Positions 8,004 through 16,902 of a DNA stretch of 47,393 nt are shown here, one piece after another. The stretch covers positions 1-47,393 of the forward strand of contig QKIH01000180.1 of the NCBI GenBank assembly GCA_003249645.1, written 5' to 3'. Both the position numbers and the translations under genes were made by a program. This stretch comes from Desulfobulbaceae bacterium (lineage in GTDB: Bacteria > Desulfobacterota > Desulfobulbia > Desulfobulbales > Desulfocapsaceae). Positions within the stretch are counted from its first letter, which is position 1; each line of letters opens with the position of its first letter. The notes under the pieces were generated by a model, which did not search any database, was not told where the DNA came from, and worked only from the letters and a program-made list of their open reading frames with translations.

Positions 8004-10049
8004 TTAATTCTTAACAGGATTCAACACATTTCTAACCGCATTACCAAGCTGTTCCATGGTAAACGGTTTGGTAATATACGCGCCTGCGCCCAATCGCAGA
8101 GTCTGCTTTACATCGTCACTTGCAGAATATCCACTGGCTATGACCGCTTTTTGCCCCGGACAGATGGCCAGTATCTTTTTATATGTTTCATAACCGCTCA
8201 TGCCCGGAGTCATTATCATATCCAGGATAATTAAATCGAATGAACCGTTTGCTACCAGTTGTAAGGCTTCTTCACCAGATGAGGCCACATATGGAGTATA
8301 GTTCAACGATTCCAATAACTTTCCTGTTATATCAAGCTGTCTTTCCTCATCGTCAACAACCAGAATTTTCTCTGCTTTTCCCCGAATAACACCTAAATTG
8401 GGAAATTCATCATTACTGACAGCATGCGCACCTGACGAAGGAAAATACATGGTAAAAACAGTTTCTTTTTCAGTTACATGAACTGTGACCAGCCCATCGT
8501 GATCACGCATTGTGTTCCATACCACGGTCAGACCAAGCCCGGTCCCGCTGCGATCCATTACTTTCTTGGTGTAAAATGGTTCAAAGATATGAGAAATATC
8601 TGCAGGCAAGATGCCGCTGCCTGTATCCCTGACAGTAATAATGACATAGTCTCCCGGCTGCAGGGAAATTGTTCCAGAGGAACTGCTGCCAATAGTCCGG
8701 TTCTCAGTTGTCACGCGTACCTCACCGGTACCGCTGATGGCTTCAGCCCCGTTGTTGACAAGGTTCATAAGACATTTCCGGACATGAACCGGTGAGCAGT
8801 TTATGTTTGCGGCATCTTCAGCTAAAGATGTGGTAAAATTAACCTGCGGAAACATCTCCTTGAGTTTGAAAAACTCAGGGGAACAGAAATATTCATTAAT
8901 CAGATTATTCGGCTGCCTTACTGACCGGGCCGCCGCAATTCCTCTTGCCACAGTAAGCAGATCCGAAACAACTTCAGCTGCCTGTATACCCGATTTTCTT
9001 ATGGCCTCGATCGGCGGCCTGTATTCACTATCCTCGGGAAGCTTTAATAAAAGCAGTTCCGGATAACTGACGACCCCGGAAAGAATATTATTTAAATCAT
9101 GGGCCACACCGCCAGCCATGAGCCCGATTGCTTTCATTTTGATGGCCTGATTGAGCTCTTCCTGAAGCTTATGACGCTCTGAAATGTCGATGGCCACACT
9201 TCTTGCACCGACAATCAGCCCTTCATTATAAATCGGCGCTGAGCGAAGAAGTACCGGAAACTGTTTGTCACTCTTGTCAACCATGACAAACTCTTTAAGA
9301 CTGCCGCCCTTATTCTGCATGACAGTCTCAAACTCCTGACCGGCAGCTGTCCGTTGTTCCGAAACAATCAGATCAAACCAGGCTATACCCTGATGAACGG
9401 TTATATCAAAACGATCAATTGCCTCCTGATTGGCAAACTGTATCCTGCCGCTGCGATCAGATTCCCAGACCATCTCCGGCAGCAGATTGATAAAATCATG
9501 AAATCTTTTTTCACTCTTCTGCAGGTTTCTGGTACGCTCAAGAACCAGATTTTCCAGCCATCGTCTGCTGTGCATCAGGTGCATAATGAAAAGGACCATT
9601 AAAAACACCAGCAGCAGCGATATCAGGGTATTGGTCAGAGGGAACAGCAACCGTACATACTGTTCACCTTTCAACCGCCCGATAAGGGTCCCTTGATGGA
9701 CAATATCCGCACGTAGATGCCTCAGCGGTATTAACCCCAACTTATAAAGGACATAATCAATTCCTTTTAATCGAGGGGAAATTTCTTCGACAAATGACTC
9801 ATCAGGGATAAGTACAACCTGAAGACGTTTATAATGGTTTGCTTTTACAGCAAGCTGAAGGTACGAAAGAGTCCCGTATTTATCCAGCGCCCAAATATCC
9901 TCTGCAATAAATGAGGCGTGATTGGAGAATTGAGCAGTGCTTTCTCTAAGGTCCTGCTTATATTTGAAATAACCGAGAAAAAAGAACAACGACAGGAAAA
10001 TTCCTGCAAGCAGTGTGATGTAAATCCCTGTTTTGGAAAAGCGCACCAT
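8004..10049 (-). CDS. Membrane hybrid sensor histidine kinase (PAS-HisKA-HATPase-REC)
   Basis: The 681-aa product has two membrane segments (about residues 8-27 and 135-158) enclosing a ~105-aa periplasmic sensor region. A PAS domain (about 181-292) and a HisKA domain with phospho-acceptor His317 in GGVAHDLNN follow. The ATPase domain has NLVNNGAEA, DTGSG and GTGLGLTVV. A C-terminal receiver (about 560-676) has VVDDEE and an acceptor Asp in LIILDMIM. It lacks an Hpt domain and an adjacent response regulator, so the output is either the attached receiver alone or a distant partner. AGGAG precedes the ATG by 7 nt. It is first in a probable operon with the solute-binding-like and YkgJ-family genes. 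Confidence 0.9.
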   Translation of the reverse strand: MVRFSKTGIYITLLAGIFLSLFFFLGYFKYKQDLRESTAQFSNHASFIAEDIWALDKYGTLSYLQLAVKANHYKRLQVVLIPDESFVEEISPRLKGIDYVLYKLGLIPLRHLRADIVHQGTLIGRLKGEQYVRLLFPLTNTLISLLLVFLMVLFIMHLMHSRRWLENLVLERTRNLQKSEKRFHDFINLLPEMVWESDRSGRIQFANQEAIDRFDITVHQGIAWFDLIVSEQRTAAGQEFETVMQNKGGSLKEFVMVDKSDKQFPVLLRSAPIYNEGLIVGARSVAIDISERHKLQEELNQAIKMKAIGLMAGGVAHDLNNILSGVVSYPELLLLKLPEDSEYRPPIEAIRKSGIQAAEVVSDLLTVARGIAAARSVRQPNNLINEYFCSPEFFKLKEMFPQVNFTTSLAEDAANINCSPVHVRKCLMNLVNNGAEAISGTGEVRVTTENRTIGSSSSGTISLQPGDYVIITVRDTGSGILPADISHIFEPFYTKKVMDRSGTGLGLTVVWNTMRDHDGLVTVHVTEKETVFTMYFPSSGAHAVSNDEFPNLGVIRGKAEKILVVDDEERQLDITGKLLESLNYTPYVASSGEEALQLVANGSFDLIILDMIMTPGMSGYETYKKILAICPGQKAVIASGYSASDDVKQTLRLGAGAYITKPFTMEQLGNAVRNVLNPVKN

Positions 10050-10149
10050 ACAAAAGCTCCTGCCGATGAAAAGATAATACTACCCGCAGAAGTTTTATCT
10101 GATTAGCCGGAAGATGCAAGTATTTCCGAGGCAAATTGTAGCTGACAAT

Positions 10150-10188
10150 GCTCTAAAACGCTTTTTTAATAAAAAAATGCTTTAGAGC
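10150..10188 (-). terminator. Candidate terminator after hemC
   Basis: An inverted repeat GCTCTAAA / TTTAGAGC (10150-10157 and 10181-10188) extends inward through GC plus an A/T run, with a long T run inside the stem when read on the minus strand. It begins 17 nt past the hemC stop. The T run lies within the hairpin rather than after it, so termination is only probable. Confidence 0.5.
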
Positions 10189-10204
10189 AGAATCAGTTAA
10201 CAAA

Positions 10205-11140
10205 TCAACTCTTTTGCGCCTTTTTGATCTGGGCAAGCAGCTCTTTACCGCCGCCTTCTAAAATACGCTGCCCCAGGGTATCTCCTAGAGCTTCGGCTTC
10301 GTCAAGTTTGGCCGTTGCCTCTTCTTTTAACAGTATTGCACCATCAAGACTCGCCAGACCGCAGATCATATGCAGATTATCACCATCGATTTCGGCATAG
10401 CCAAAAGCCGGAATAGAGCAACCGCCTTCAAGTCTCCGTAAAAAAGCCCGCTCGGCCAGCAGCCGATATTCACTCTGACGGTTGTTCAGGGCATCTCTGA
10501 TCATTGCTTTCTTAGTCGGATCGAGATTTTTAGCCGATTCAATTGCAATGCAGCCCTGACCGACTGGTGGGATAAACTGCTGTTCTGAAAACACTTTGAC
10601 GATCATGTCATCATATCTCATCCGGGTGACACCGGCATAGGCCAGCATCAGGGCATCGCAGGCACCATCATCCATCTTTTTGATTCTGGTCTGCAGATTG
10701 CCCCGCATTTCAACGGTTTTAACATGCGGATAATAGTGTTTGAGCAACGCCACCCGTCTCACCGATGATGTGCCGATGATTATTTCTTTGGAGGTGTCAT
10801 TAAGATCGAGATCGCGCCTGCGGCTTACCAGCACATCATTGGCCTTTTCACGGTCAGTGAAGGCAATGAGCTCGAAATCAGAAGGCAGCGTTGACTGCAT
10901 ATCTTTGGCACTGTGTACGGCAATATCGGTAATCCCTGAATGGAGCTGATCTTCCAGTTCCTCTGTGAAAACACCCTTTGATCCGATTTTGGCGATCGAG
11001 GTGTTGAGGATTTTATCTCCCTTGGTTTCCATGGAATTAATCACTGTGTCCATTCCGTTTTTCTCAAGAAGAGAGGCAACCAGTTCAGTCTGCCACATGG
11101 CAAGTTTGGATTTTCTCGTACCGATAGTTATTGTGACCAT
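10205..11140 (-). CDS. hemC: Porphobilinogen deaminase (hydroxymethylbilane synthase)
   Basis: HemC polymerises four porphobilinogens to hydroxymethylbilane for haem, sirohaem and cobamide synthesis. I start at 11140, where MVTITIGTRKSKLA matches the family N-terminus and AAGGA lies just upstream; the same frame stays open another 73 codons but that stretch has no family likeness. The product is 311 aa, as in E. coli. Seen motifs: HSAKD with catalytic Asp80, GTSSVRR (123-129), RGNLQTR (146-152), and EGGCSIP with Cys241, which binds the dipyrromethane cofactor. It is transcribed away from the phosphatase-like gene at 11303. No other hem gene is adjacent. Confidence 0.97.
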   Translation of the reverse strand: MVTITIGTRKSKLAMWQTELVASLLEKNGMDTVINSMETKGDKILNTSIAKIGSKGVFTEELEDQLHSGITDIAVHSAKDMQSTLPSDFELIAFTDREKANDVLVSRRRDLDLNDTSKEIIIGTSSVRRVALLKHYYPHVKTVEMRGNLQTRIKKMDDGACDALMLAYAGVTRMRYDDMIVKVFSEQQFIPPVGQGCIAIESAKNLDPTKKAMIRDALNNRQSEYRLLAERAFLRRLEGGCSIPAFGYAEIDGDNLHMICGLASLDGAILLKEEATAKLDEAEALGDTLGQRILEGGGKELLAQIKKAQKS

Positions 11141-11302
11141 AATTTTCCTTTTTTGCACCTGATGATTATCGTGATACCATATCTTGATAAAAGGTATCCT
11201 CTTTCTACATGACTTGGCTTCGAATGGCAACAATGAGACTTGATATTTGCCAAGCCAAAATGAGCTGCAAGACCTATCAATGACTGCACAGGAGAATCGG
11301 CC

Positions 11303-12043
11303 ATGCGCATGCTGCTTTATAATATCCGTTATGCCACCGGCCACAAGAACGGCTACCACCTTCCTCTGCCGTATTCCGGCTTTTTCAGACGAACGACAGC
11401 CAATATGGAGCAGATTATTGATTTTATAGAACTGCTCGACCCATACATTATCGGTTTGGTTGAAGTGGACGCCGGCTCATACCGGTCAAGCAGGATATGT
11501 CAGGCAGAAATAATCGCCAATAAACTCGGCTATTATCCGCTGGTGGAAACAAAATACGGTCTCGGCTCACTGCCTACAAGAATTCCGGTTTTGAGTCAGC
11601 AATCCAATGCGCTGCTTACCAAAGAGCCGGCAGATGACGTGCTCGTTCATTATTTCAGCAAGGGGATGAAGAAAATGGTGATCCATTCATATATGGGAAG
11701 TCTGTCTATATATCTGGTTCATCTCTCCCTCACCTATCGGAAACGCCAGAATCAGCTTGAAGAACTTCACACATTTATTAAAGAACACAGTCGTGAACAT
11801 GTGATTGTGGCAGGTGATTTTAATACCCTGTGGGGCAGCAACGAGCTTAATCTGTTTCTCGCTGCAACCGGTCTTAAAAATGCAGACAGGGAAGGGTTGC
11901 CGTCTCACCCGAGTCACGCCCCGACAAGACAGCTTGATTTCATTCTTCACTCAGACAACATCACTATCAGCGATTTTTTTATTCCGAAGGTACAGCTTTC
12001 AGATCACATGCCCCTGGTCTGCGACTTTGTTCTGAACGATTAG
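11303..12043 (+). CDS. Endonuclease/exonuclease/phosphatase (EEP) family protein
   Basis: The 246-aa product has the EEP fold signatures in order: LLYNIR near the start, IGLVEVD (metal-binding Glu), VHLSLTYR, VAGDFNT (the conserved Asp-Asn pair), LDFIL and SDHMPLV at the end (catalytic Asp-His). It has no signal peptide, so it is probably cytoplasmic. Family members hydrolyse phosphodiesters of DNA, lipids or inositol phosphates; the substrate cannot be told here. A GGAG element lies about 9 nt before the ATG. Its stop overlaps the convergent sensor-kinase gene by 4 bp. The N-terminal RYATGHKNGYH insert recurs, to my memory, in a bacterial EEP subgroup of unknown role. Confidence 0.85.
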   Translation: MRMLLYNIRYATGHKNGYHLPLPYSGFFRRTTANMEQIIDFIELLDPYIIGLVEVDAGSYRSSRICQAEIIANKLGYYPLVETKYGLGSLPTRIPVLSQQSNALLTKEPADDVLVHYFSKGMKKMVIHSYMGSLSIYLVHLSLTYRKRQNQLEELHTFIKEHSREHVIVAGDFNTLWGSNELNLFLAATGLKNADREGLPSHPSHAPTRQLDFILHSDNITISDFFIPKVQLSDHMPLVCDFVLND

Positions 12044-13422
12044 ATTGCAGCTGAATTCATGGTCACGGTGAATGTTGATCCGCCTTTTAATTGGCTTCGG
12101 ACAGTCACTCGTCCGCCGTGGGACTCCACCACAGCCTTGACATAATTCAGGCCCAGTCCGAGTCCCTTTCTGGTTCTGCTCCGGTCACCGCGATACAGAC
12201 GTTCCCATATCTTGCCCTGTTCCTGCTCGGAGATCCCCATACCATTGTCGCTGACTTCAATATTGACCTGCCCTCCTTCTTTAGAGAGCCTGATCTTCAC
12301 CCATCCTCCTTCATGACCATATTTGATCCCGTTATCAACAAGATTAGCCAAAACCTGACCGAACCGGGTTTTATCGGCAGAGATAATACAATTGGGTGTG
12401 ATCTCCTTTTCAAGACTAATATTACTTTCTTCTGCTACATACTCGTAGAGATGAAAAACATCTTCTATCAAGTCAGCAGCATCAATTGGCTGCTTTTCAA
12501 GCTGCATGGTGCCTGCCTCTGCCTCTGCCACACTCATCATAATACGGAGCATGGACAGAACGCGCTCAGATTCTTCAAGGCAATCTGAAAGAGCATCACG
12601 CAGCCGCTGTTCGTCCGCATCTGTCTGCAGGCCGTATTCGGCTGATGAACGCAATCGAGTCATAGGGGTTCTTAAATCGTGGGCAACATTATCAAGTGAT
12701 GACTGCATTTCAATAATCAACTGGCGGTTCTGACGAAGCAGCTGATTGAGACTTTCCTGCAGCCGATCTGCTTCGGGAGATCCTTTGGCTGCTTTCATAT
12801 CGATCTGACGATGACCCGAGGCAATAGCCTCATCAACACTTTTTTGCAGATCGACCAGAGGTCTCACACCCATTTTCACGACAACCAGAGCTGGTATCCA
12901 TAGCAGAATAAAGGCCGCCGTACCGATGCCAGTCAGGATATAAAACAAGATCCGTCCCGAGTGATGGCGGGCTTCCCCGACCCTTCCAGCCTGAACCAGA
13001 AGGCCATTGTCAAGCACCTTTGAAACAACCGTCCAACTGTTTTGGTCATCTCCTCCAATTGTCAGCCAAGCCTGCGATTTTTTCGGGTCCAGTTCGATCA
13101 AATGCGAGAAATCGATCTGCTCGCCACTAGTCTGGGTTAGCAGTACATGCTCCTTACCGGCAATAAACCTGATAAAGTTCAGACCATGAAGATTCTGCTC
13201 ATTACCCTGTCTCCGTAGGTTGTTACCGGCATTGATATTCTCGTTAAGATAACTCTCGAGCATCTGTGAAACCTCGGCCAGTTCCCGCTGCCTGAGATGC
13301 TGATTCGATATCATCAGGTAAGCCACCAGTACTGCCATGATGCTCAACCAGAGCACCAGCACCAAAGGCACAGCCCGTCGCAATCTTGAAAATGAAAAAT
13401 CGATCTCAGGGTTTAAGAACAT
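12040..13422 (-). CDS. Membrane sensor histidine kinase (HAMP-HisKA-HATPase)
   Basis: The 460-aa product is an OmpR-type sensor kinase: TM1 about residues 17-38, a ~120-aa periplasmic region, TM2 about 158-182, HAMP about 183-235, and HisKA with His248 in NVAHDLRTPMTRLR. The ATPase domain has NLVDNGIKYG (N box), SDNGMGIS (G1) and GLGLGLNYVK (G2). It overlaps its response-regulator gene by 17 nt, so the two form a cognate pair and are co-translated. The signal is unknown; linkage to pgeF hints at an envelope stimulus, which is inference only. Confidence 0.92.
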   Translation of the reverse strand: MFLNPEIDFSFSRLRRAVPLVLVLWLSIMAVLVAYLMISNQHLRQRELAEVSQMLESYLNENINAGNNLRRQGNEQNLHGLNFIRFIAGKEHVLLTQTSGEQIDFSHLIELDPKKSQAWLTIGGDDQNSWTVVSKVLDNGLLVQAGRVGEARHHSGRILFYILTGIGTAAFILLWIPALVVVKMGVRPLVDLQKSVDEAIASGHRQIDMKAAKGSPEADRLQESLNQLLRQNRQLIIEMQSSLDNVAHDLRTPMTRLRSSAEYGLQTDADEQRLRDALSDCLEESERVLSMLRIMMSVAEAEAGTMQLEKQPIDAADLIEDVFHLYEYVAEESNISLEKEITPNCIISADKTRFGQVLANLVDNGIKYGHEGGWVKIRLSKEGGQVNIEVSDNGMGISEQEQGKIWERLYRGDRSRTRKGLGLGLNYVKAVVESHGGRVTVRSQLKGGSTFTVTMNSAAI

Positions 13423-14077
13423 ATCCCATGCCCCTGACCGTATGGATCATTTTTTTCGGGAAATCCTTATCAACTTTATTTCTTACCCGGCATACCAGCA
13501 CATCCACCACGTTGGTCTGCGGGTCGAAAGAATATTCGTATACACGCTCAAGAATTGCGGTCTTTGACAGTACTATCTCCGGATTCCGCATCATATATTC
13601 CAGAAGAGAGTATTCTTTGGCAGGCAGATCAAGTTTCACATCATGCCGATACACTTCATGACGCAGAAGATCCATTCTGAGCTCGCCGACTTCAAGAACC
13701 GCCGGCAATGCGTTCTTCTTGTCTCTTCTGATCAGGGACTGAACTCTCACCAGTAATTCACTGAAAGAAAAGGGCTTAACCATATAATCATCACCGCCCT
13801 TCTGCAGGCCGGTAATTCTGTCATCCACCGTCTGTTTGGCACTCAATATAAGAACAGGAAAATCAATATTTCTTGTCCGGATTTTTTCGATAATTGCCAG
13901 GCCGTCCATGCCCGGAAGCATAATGTCGACAACGGCTGCATCATACGGCTCGGTCAGTGCCAGATCAAGCCCTTGAATTCCATCATGACACACGTCAACG
14001 GCGAAACCGTTTTCTCGCATACCCTTTTCAATGAATCCAGCAATTTTCTGGTCATCTTCTATCAGTAGCAGTCGCAT
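13406..14077 (-). CDS. OmpR/PhoB-family response regulator
   Basis: The 223-aa product has a receiver domain (acidic pair after LLLIE, phospho-acceptor Asp in AVVDIMLPGMDG near residue 51, LSAK Ser/Thr switch, VKPFSF Lys) and a C-terminal winged helix (about 128-222), with KEYSLLEYMMRNPE and VDVLVCRVRNKVDK as recognition region. I chose the ATG at 14077 over a GTG at 14083 because the ribosome site AGAGG (14083-14087) would be overrun by the longer form. It starts 2 nt after the pgeF stop and overlaps the kinase gene. The probable order of transcription is pgeF, regulator, kinase. The target genes are not evident. Confidence 0.94.
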   Translation of the reverse strand: MRLLLIEDDQKIAGFIEKGMRENGFAVDVCHDGIQGLDLALTEPYDAAVVDIMLPGMDGLAIIEKIRTRNIDFPVLILSAKQTVDDRITGLQKGGDDYMVKPFSFSELLVRVQSLIRRDKKNALPAVLEVGELRMDLLRHEVYRHDVKLDLPAKEYSLLEYMMRNPEIVLSKTAILERVYEYSFDPQTNVVDVLVCRVRNKVDKDFPKKMIHTVRGMGYVLKP

Positions 14078-14079
14078 AT

Positions 14080-14826
14080 TCACCTCTGTAAAATGACTGA
14101 GCAGTGTCTTCCTGTTGTTTTCAATCCCTGCTTTACCGCACGCCGGTGGGAAAAGTAATTTTCATCACATTCCGTGCAAATTTCGGTCTGACTTATATGT
14201 TCAACCTTAAGCCCACATTCAACCAACTGGGCGGTTGAAATCTTCCAGAAATCAAAATGGTTCTCCCTCACCCTGAAATCTAAAAATGCGGCAGGCAATT
14301 CCAGTTTATGATTAACAAATTCAGCACAGCACGGCCCCAGGGAGGGACTGATTGAAGCCTGTATCTCTCTCACATCCGCCCCGAACTCATCGACCATAGC
14401 CTGAACAGCTTTTTCGAGAATGCCGACAACACTGCCGCGCCAGCCACAATGAACAGCGCCGATGACTCGGTTTTTCCGGTCATACAGGAGAACACCCTGA
14501 CAGTCTGCCTGCTGAATAAGCAGTGCAACTCCTGAGCAGTTAGTAACAAGACCGTCATATCCGTCAACCTCAACATCAGCCGAGAGCGGCTCTTTGAGAC
14601 TGTAGATTTTATCATCGTGCACCTGTCTCGCCGACAGCAAGAAGTCTGCACCAAGCTGCTCCTTAATGCGTCTTCTGTTTGCCTTTACAGACGCAGCATC
14701 ATCTCCTACGGAGAAGCTGACATTTGAAGTTGCAAATGGTGTTTCACTCACCCCATTATGTCGGTCAAAGAATTGTTGTACTATCTGCAAAACTGCCCTG
14801 TACTCCTCTTGTCTCTTGAGTAACAA
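14080..14826 (-). CDS. pgeF: PgeF/YfiH-family protein (laccase-domain, peptidoglycan editing factor)
   Basis: The 248-aa product is a multicopper-polyphenol-oxidase-fold protein of the YfiH/PgeF/LACC1 family. In E. coli the protein corrects wrong amino acids in peptidoglycan precursors; relatives have purine-nucleoside phosphorylase activity. Seen motifs: RHNGVSETPF and SVGDD near the N-terminus, LIQQADCQGVLL (metal Cys), AVHCGWRGSV (metal His plus the family signature), GPCCAEF, and a late CTECDENYFSHRR. The start is uncertain. The frame opens with TTG at 14826; another TTG at 14790 has AGAGGAG about 12 nt upstream. It is the first gene of an operon with a two-component system. Confidence 0.88.
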   Translation of the reverse strand: MLLKRQEEYRAVLQIVQQFFDRHNGVSETPFATSNVSFSVGDDAASVKANRRRIKEQLGADFLLSARQVHDDKIYSLKEPLSADVEVDGYDGLVTNCSGVALLIQQADCQGVLLYDRKNRVIGAVHCGWRGSVVGILEKAVQAMVDEFGADVREIQASISPSLGPCCAEFVNHKLELPAAFLDFRVRENHFDFWKISTAQLVECGLKVEHISQTEICTECDENYFSHRRAVKQGLKTTGRHCSVILQR

Positions 14827-14935
14827 TATCTTAAGCCCATAAATAACGGGCCAAATAAATAATTCTTGTATAATAGTTACTGTATACTATAAATTTTTCA
14901 GCGCATTTCTCAATCTATTACTCAATTGTAATGTT

Positions 14936-15688
14936 ATGACCATTCCGATCATTCTTGCCGCATTCGGCAGCTCCAGAGCAGCACAGGACAGCTATGAAAA
15001 ATTTCGGCAGAAAGTTCAGGACAGCTTTCCCGCTCATCCTGTCTACAGCACCATCACCTCGAGAACCGTGGCAGGTAGAACTGCTGCGCCCTATCCTCAT
15101 CCGGATGAGCTACTGGAACTGCTTGTACGTGAAGGAGTGAAAAGAGCCGTTGTTCAATCGCTCCACCTGTTACCTGCCCACGACTTTCACAGCTTTGTCA
15201 GCAGCATGAAAAAATCCTCAATCGCCACCACAATCGGTTCTCCTTTATTGACCAGCGAAAAAGATTTTGAACTTGCAGCAAAAGCTATTCTCTCTTTTGC
15301 ACGACCGGAAGCCTCCACTGCAATTCTGGTTCTTGCCCATGGCACCAGCCATCCTTGCTGGGCGATGTATGCAAGCTTTGAAAAAAAGATACAGCAGCTT
15401 CTCGGGCCGCAGGGATTTTTTGCTGTTATTGAGAAATCGCCGAATTCAAATCATATTCCCGCTCTTATTAAAGCAAACGGGTTTCAAAAAGTTCTGGTTA
15501 TACCTTTTTTCTTTCTTCTCGGTCTTCACTTCAAACGGGATATCATGGGAGAAGACGCAACAAGCTGGAAAAACAGGCTACAATCCCTCGACCTTGCCGT
15601 TTCTGTGATCGAACAGGGTGTTGGCGAACTTGAAGACATCCAGCAGATCTTTATCAGTCATATCCGTAATTCCCTCACCAGCCTCTAA
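14936..15688 (+). CDS. cbiK: Sirohydrochlorin cobaltochelatase, CbiK type
   Basis: The 250-aa product resembles the CbiK chelatase, which inserts Co2+ (or Fe2+ for sirohaem) into sirohydrochlorin. It shows the opening IILAAFGSS, TSRTVA, HLLPAHDF, a second-domain LVLAHGTSHP, and GLHFKRDIMGED, corresponding to the C-terminal metal-binding region. No signal peptide is present, so a cytoplasmic biosynthetic role fits better than the periplasmic form known in Desulfovibrio. It stands alone, divergent from pgeF, without other cobamide genes. A TATAAA (about 14887) after TTGTAT is a possible promoter. The ribosome site is weak. Confidence 0.85.
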   Translation: MTIPIILAAFGSSRAAQDSYEKFRQKVQDSFPAHPVYSTITSRTVAGRTAAPYPHPDELLELLVREGVKRAVVQSLHLLPAHDFHSFVSSMKKSSIATTIGSPLLTSEKDFELAAKAILSFARPEASTAILVLAHGTSHPCWAMYASFEKKIQQLLGPQGFFAVIEKSPNSNHIPALIKANGFQKVLVIPFFFLLGLHFKRDIMGEDATSWKNRLQSLDLAVSVIEQGVGELEDIQQIFISHIRNSLTSL

Positions 15689-15748
15689 TTGCAGGCTTAT
15701 CTGCCCCACATCTTTTCAGTTATTACAATTTTTTATATTCGTTCAACA

Positions 15749-15783
15749 AATCTTTGATTGAAATATCAATCAAAGATTGTAAT
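15749..15783 (+). promoter_or_regulatory. Promoter overlapped by a perfect 12-bp dyad (probable operator)
   Basis: AATCTTTGATTG (15749-15760) and CAATCAAAGATT (15767-15778) form a perfect inverted repeat around AAATAT. A -35 TTGATT (15754-15759) lies in the left arm. TGTAAT (15778-15783), 5/6 to the -10 consensus, begins 18 nt later at the edge of the right arm. Transcription would start near 15790, giving a short leader to the regulator ATG at 15814. A bound dimer would block this promoter, so autoregulation by the DauR/YheO-type product is the natural reading; regulator identity is inference. Confidence 0.65.
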
Positions 15784-15813
15784 ATTAGAAAAAACATTTG
15801 TAAAAAGGTAATC

Positions 15814-16473
15814 ATGTATCAGGAAAACAGACAGATTATAGAAAATCTGACCCGCGTCGCAGACTCAATTGCTTTAACGTTCGGCAAAAATTGCGAAGTA
15901 TGCGTTCACGATGTTACCGACCTGCGCAAGTCACTTATATACCTTGCCGGAAATATTACCGGCAGATCTAAAGGCGCCCCGGCAACCGACCTGCTAACCA
16001 AGGCGCTCAAACATGAATCGCCTGAAGACCTGCATAACTATGTAACAACAACAGCAGACGGAAGAGTGCTGAAATCAAGCACAAGCTTTATACGAAACAG
16101 TAGCGGCGTCATTGTAGCCGCTCTTTGCATCAACTTTGATACCACCGATTTTTTTAATGCTGCACAAGCCTTATCGCCTTTTATCGCGCAATCTTCTGAG
16201 AAACATGATTTGACAGCGATGGAAACCTTTTCGTTTGCTGCAGAAGAAACCTTGAGAAATTTATTTGAACAGGCCGTGACCAAGATCGGGCGGCAACCCT
16301 CCACCATGTCCACTGAAGAAAAGATTGAGCTGGTTAAAGAACTCGAAGAACTTGGAGTTTTTCAGTTTAAAGGTGCCGTAGAACAGGTTGCAGCCTTAAC
16401 CGGTGTGTCTAAATTCACTATTTATAACTACCGAAAAAAAATTCAGTCACGGCTTCATTACAATCAGCTCTAA
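15814..16473 (+). CDS. DauR/YheO-type transcriptional regulator
   Basis: The 219-aa product has the YheO-like PAS domain at the N-terminus (CEVCVHDVTDL, GNITGRSKGAP, YVTTTADGRVLKSS, about 25-115) and a C-terminal helix-turn-helix of the DauR/HTH_22 type (VEQVAALTGVSKFTIYNYRKK, about 190-210). DauR in Pseudomonas represses D-arginine catabolism; other members are poorly known. I start at ATG 15814 because AAAAAGG is just upstream; an in-frame TTG 60 nt earlier would put the start inside the operator dyad. It is followed 21 nt later by ridA and then the cysteine-desulfidase gene, so it most likely regulates those two genes and itself. Confidence 0.88.
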   Translation: MYQENRQIIENLTRVADSIALTFGKNCEVCVHDVTDLRKSLIYLAGNITGRSKGAPATDLLTKALKHESPEDLHNYVTTTADGRVLKSSTSFIRNSSGVIVAALCINFDTTDFFNAAQALSPFIAQSSEKHDLTAMETFSFAAEETLRNLFEQAVTKIGRQPSTMSTEEKIELVKELEELGVFQFKGAVEQVAALTGVSKFTIYNYRKKIQSRLHYNQL

Positions 16474-16494
16474 CTGCAACAAAGGAGTTCTACC

Positions 16495-16878
16495 ATGGAT
16501 AAAGTAATTATCTCCACACCTGAAGCACCTAAAGCCATAGGACCTTATTCCCAGGCCGTTAAAAGCCAGGGCTTTCTTTTTGCTTCCGGCCAGATCCCAA
16601 TAGATCCTAAAACCGGCAGCGTTATCGCGGGCGACATCAAAGAAAGAACCCATCAGATCATGAAAAATATTACAGCGATAGCAAAAGAGGCCGGAGTTGA
16701 TCTGGAATCTGTCGTTAAAACCACAATCTTTCTCACTGATCTTGCAGACTTTGCTGCAGTCAATGAGGTCTATGGCTCCTATTTTAAACAGGCCCCCCCT
16801 GCACGATCAACTGTCCAGGTTGCAGGGCTGCCGCTTGGTTCCAACATTGAAATTGAAGCAGTTTTCACTCTCAACTGA
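16495..16878 (+). CDS. ridA: RidA enamine/imine deaminase
   Basis: RidA hydrolyses reactive enamines and imines released by PLP- and FeS-dependent dehydratases, for example 2-aminoacrylate from cysteine or serine, to keto acids and ammonia. The 127-aa product has the full family pattern: GPYSQAV (16-22), ASGQIP (30-35), the PPARSTVQV block with the substrate-carboxylate Arg104, and the C-terminal EIEAV with the conserved Glu. The ribosome site AAAGGAG lies 8 nt before the ATG. It lies 24 nt upstream of a cysteine-desulfidase-family gene whose reaction makes exactly this kind of product, which gives it a clear local job. Confidence 0.95.
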   Translation: MDKVIISTPEAPKAIGPYSQAVKSQGFLFASGQIPIDPKTGSVIAGDIKERTHQIMKNITAIAKEAGVDLESVVKTTIFLTDLADFAAVNEVYGSYFKQAPPARSTVQVAGLPLGSNIEIEAVFTLN

Positions 16879-16902
16879 GCCCAAAAATCAAAGCTGACAC
16901 TG

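Noticed and set aside
11141..11359. A 73-residue N-terminal extension of hemC.
   Set aside because: The family N-terminus is at 11140 with a ribosome site; the extension overlaps the divergent phosphatase-like gene.
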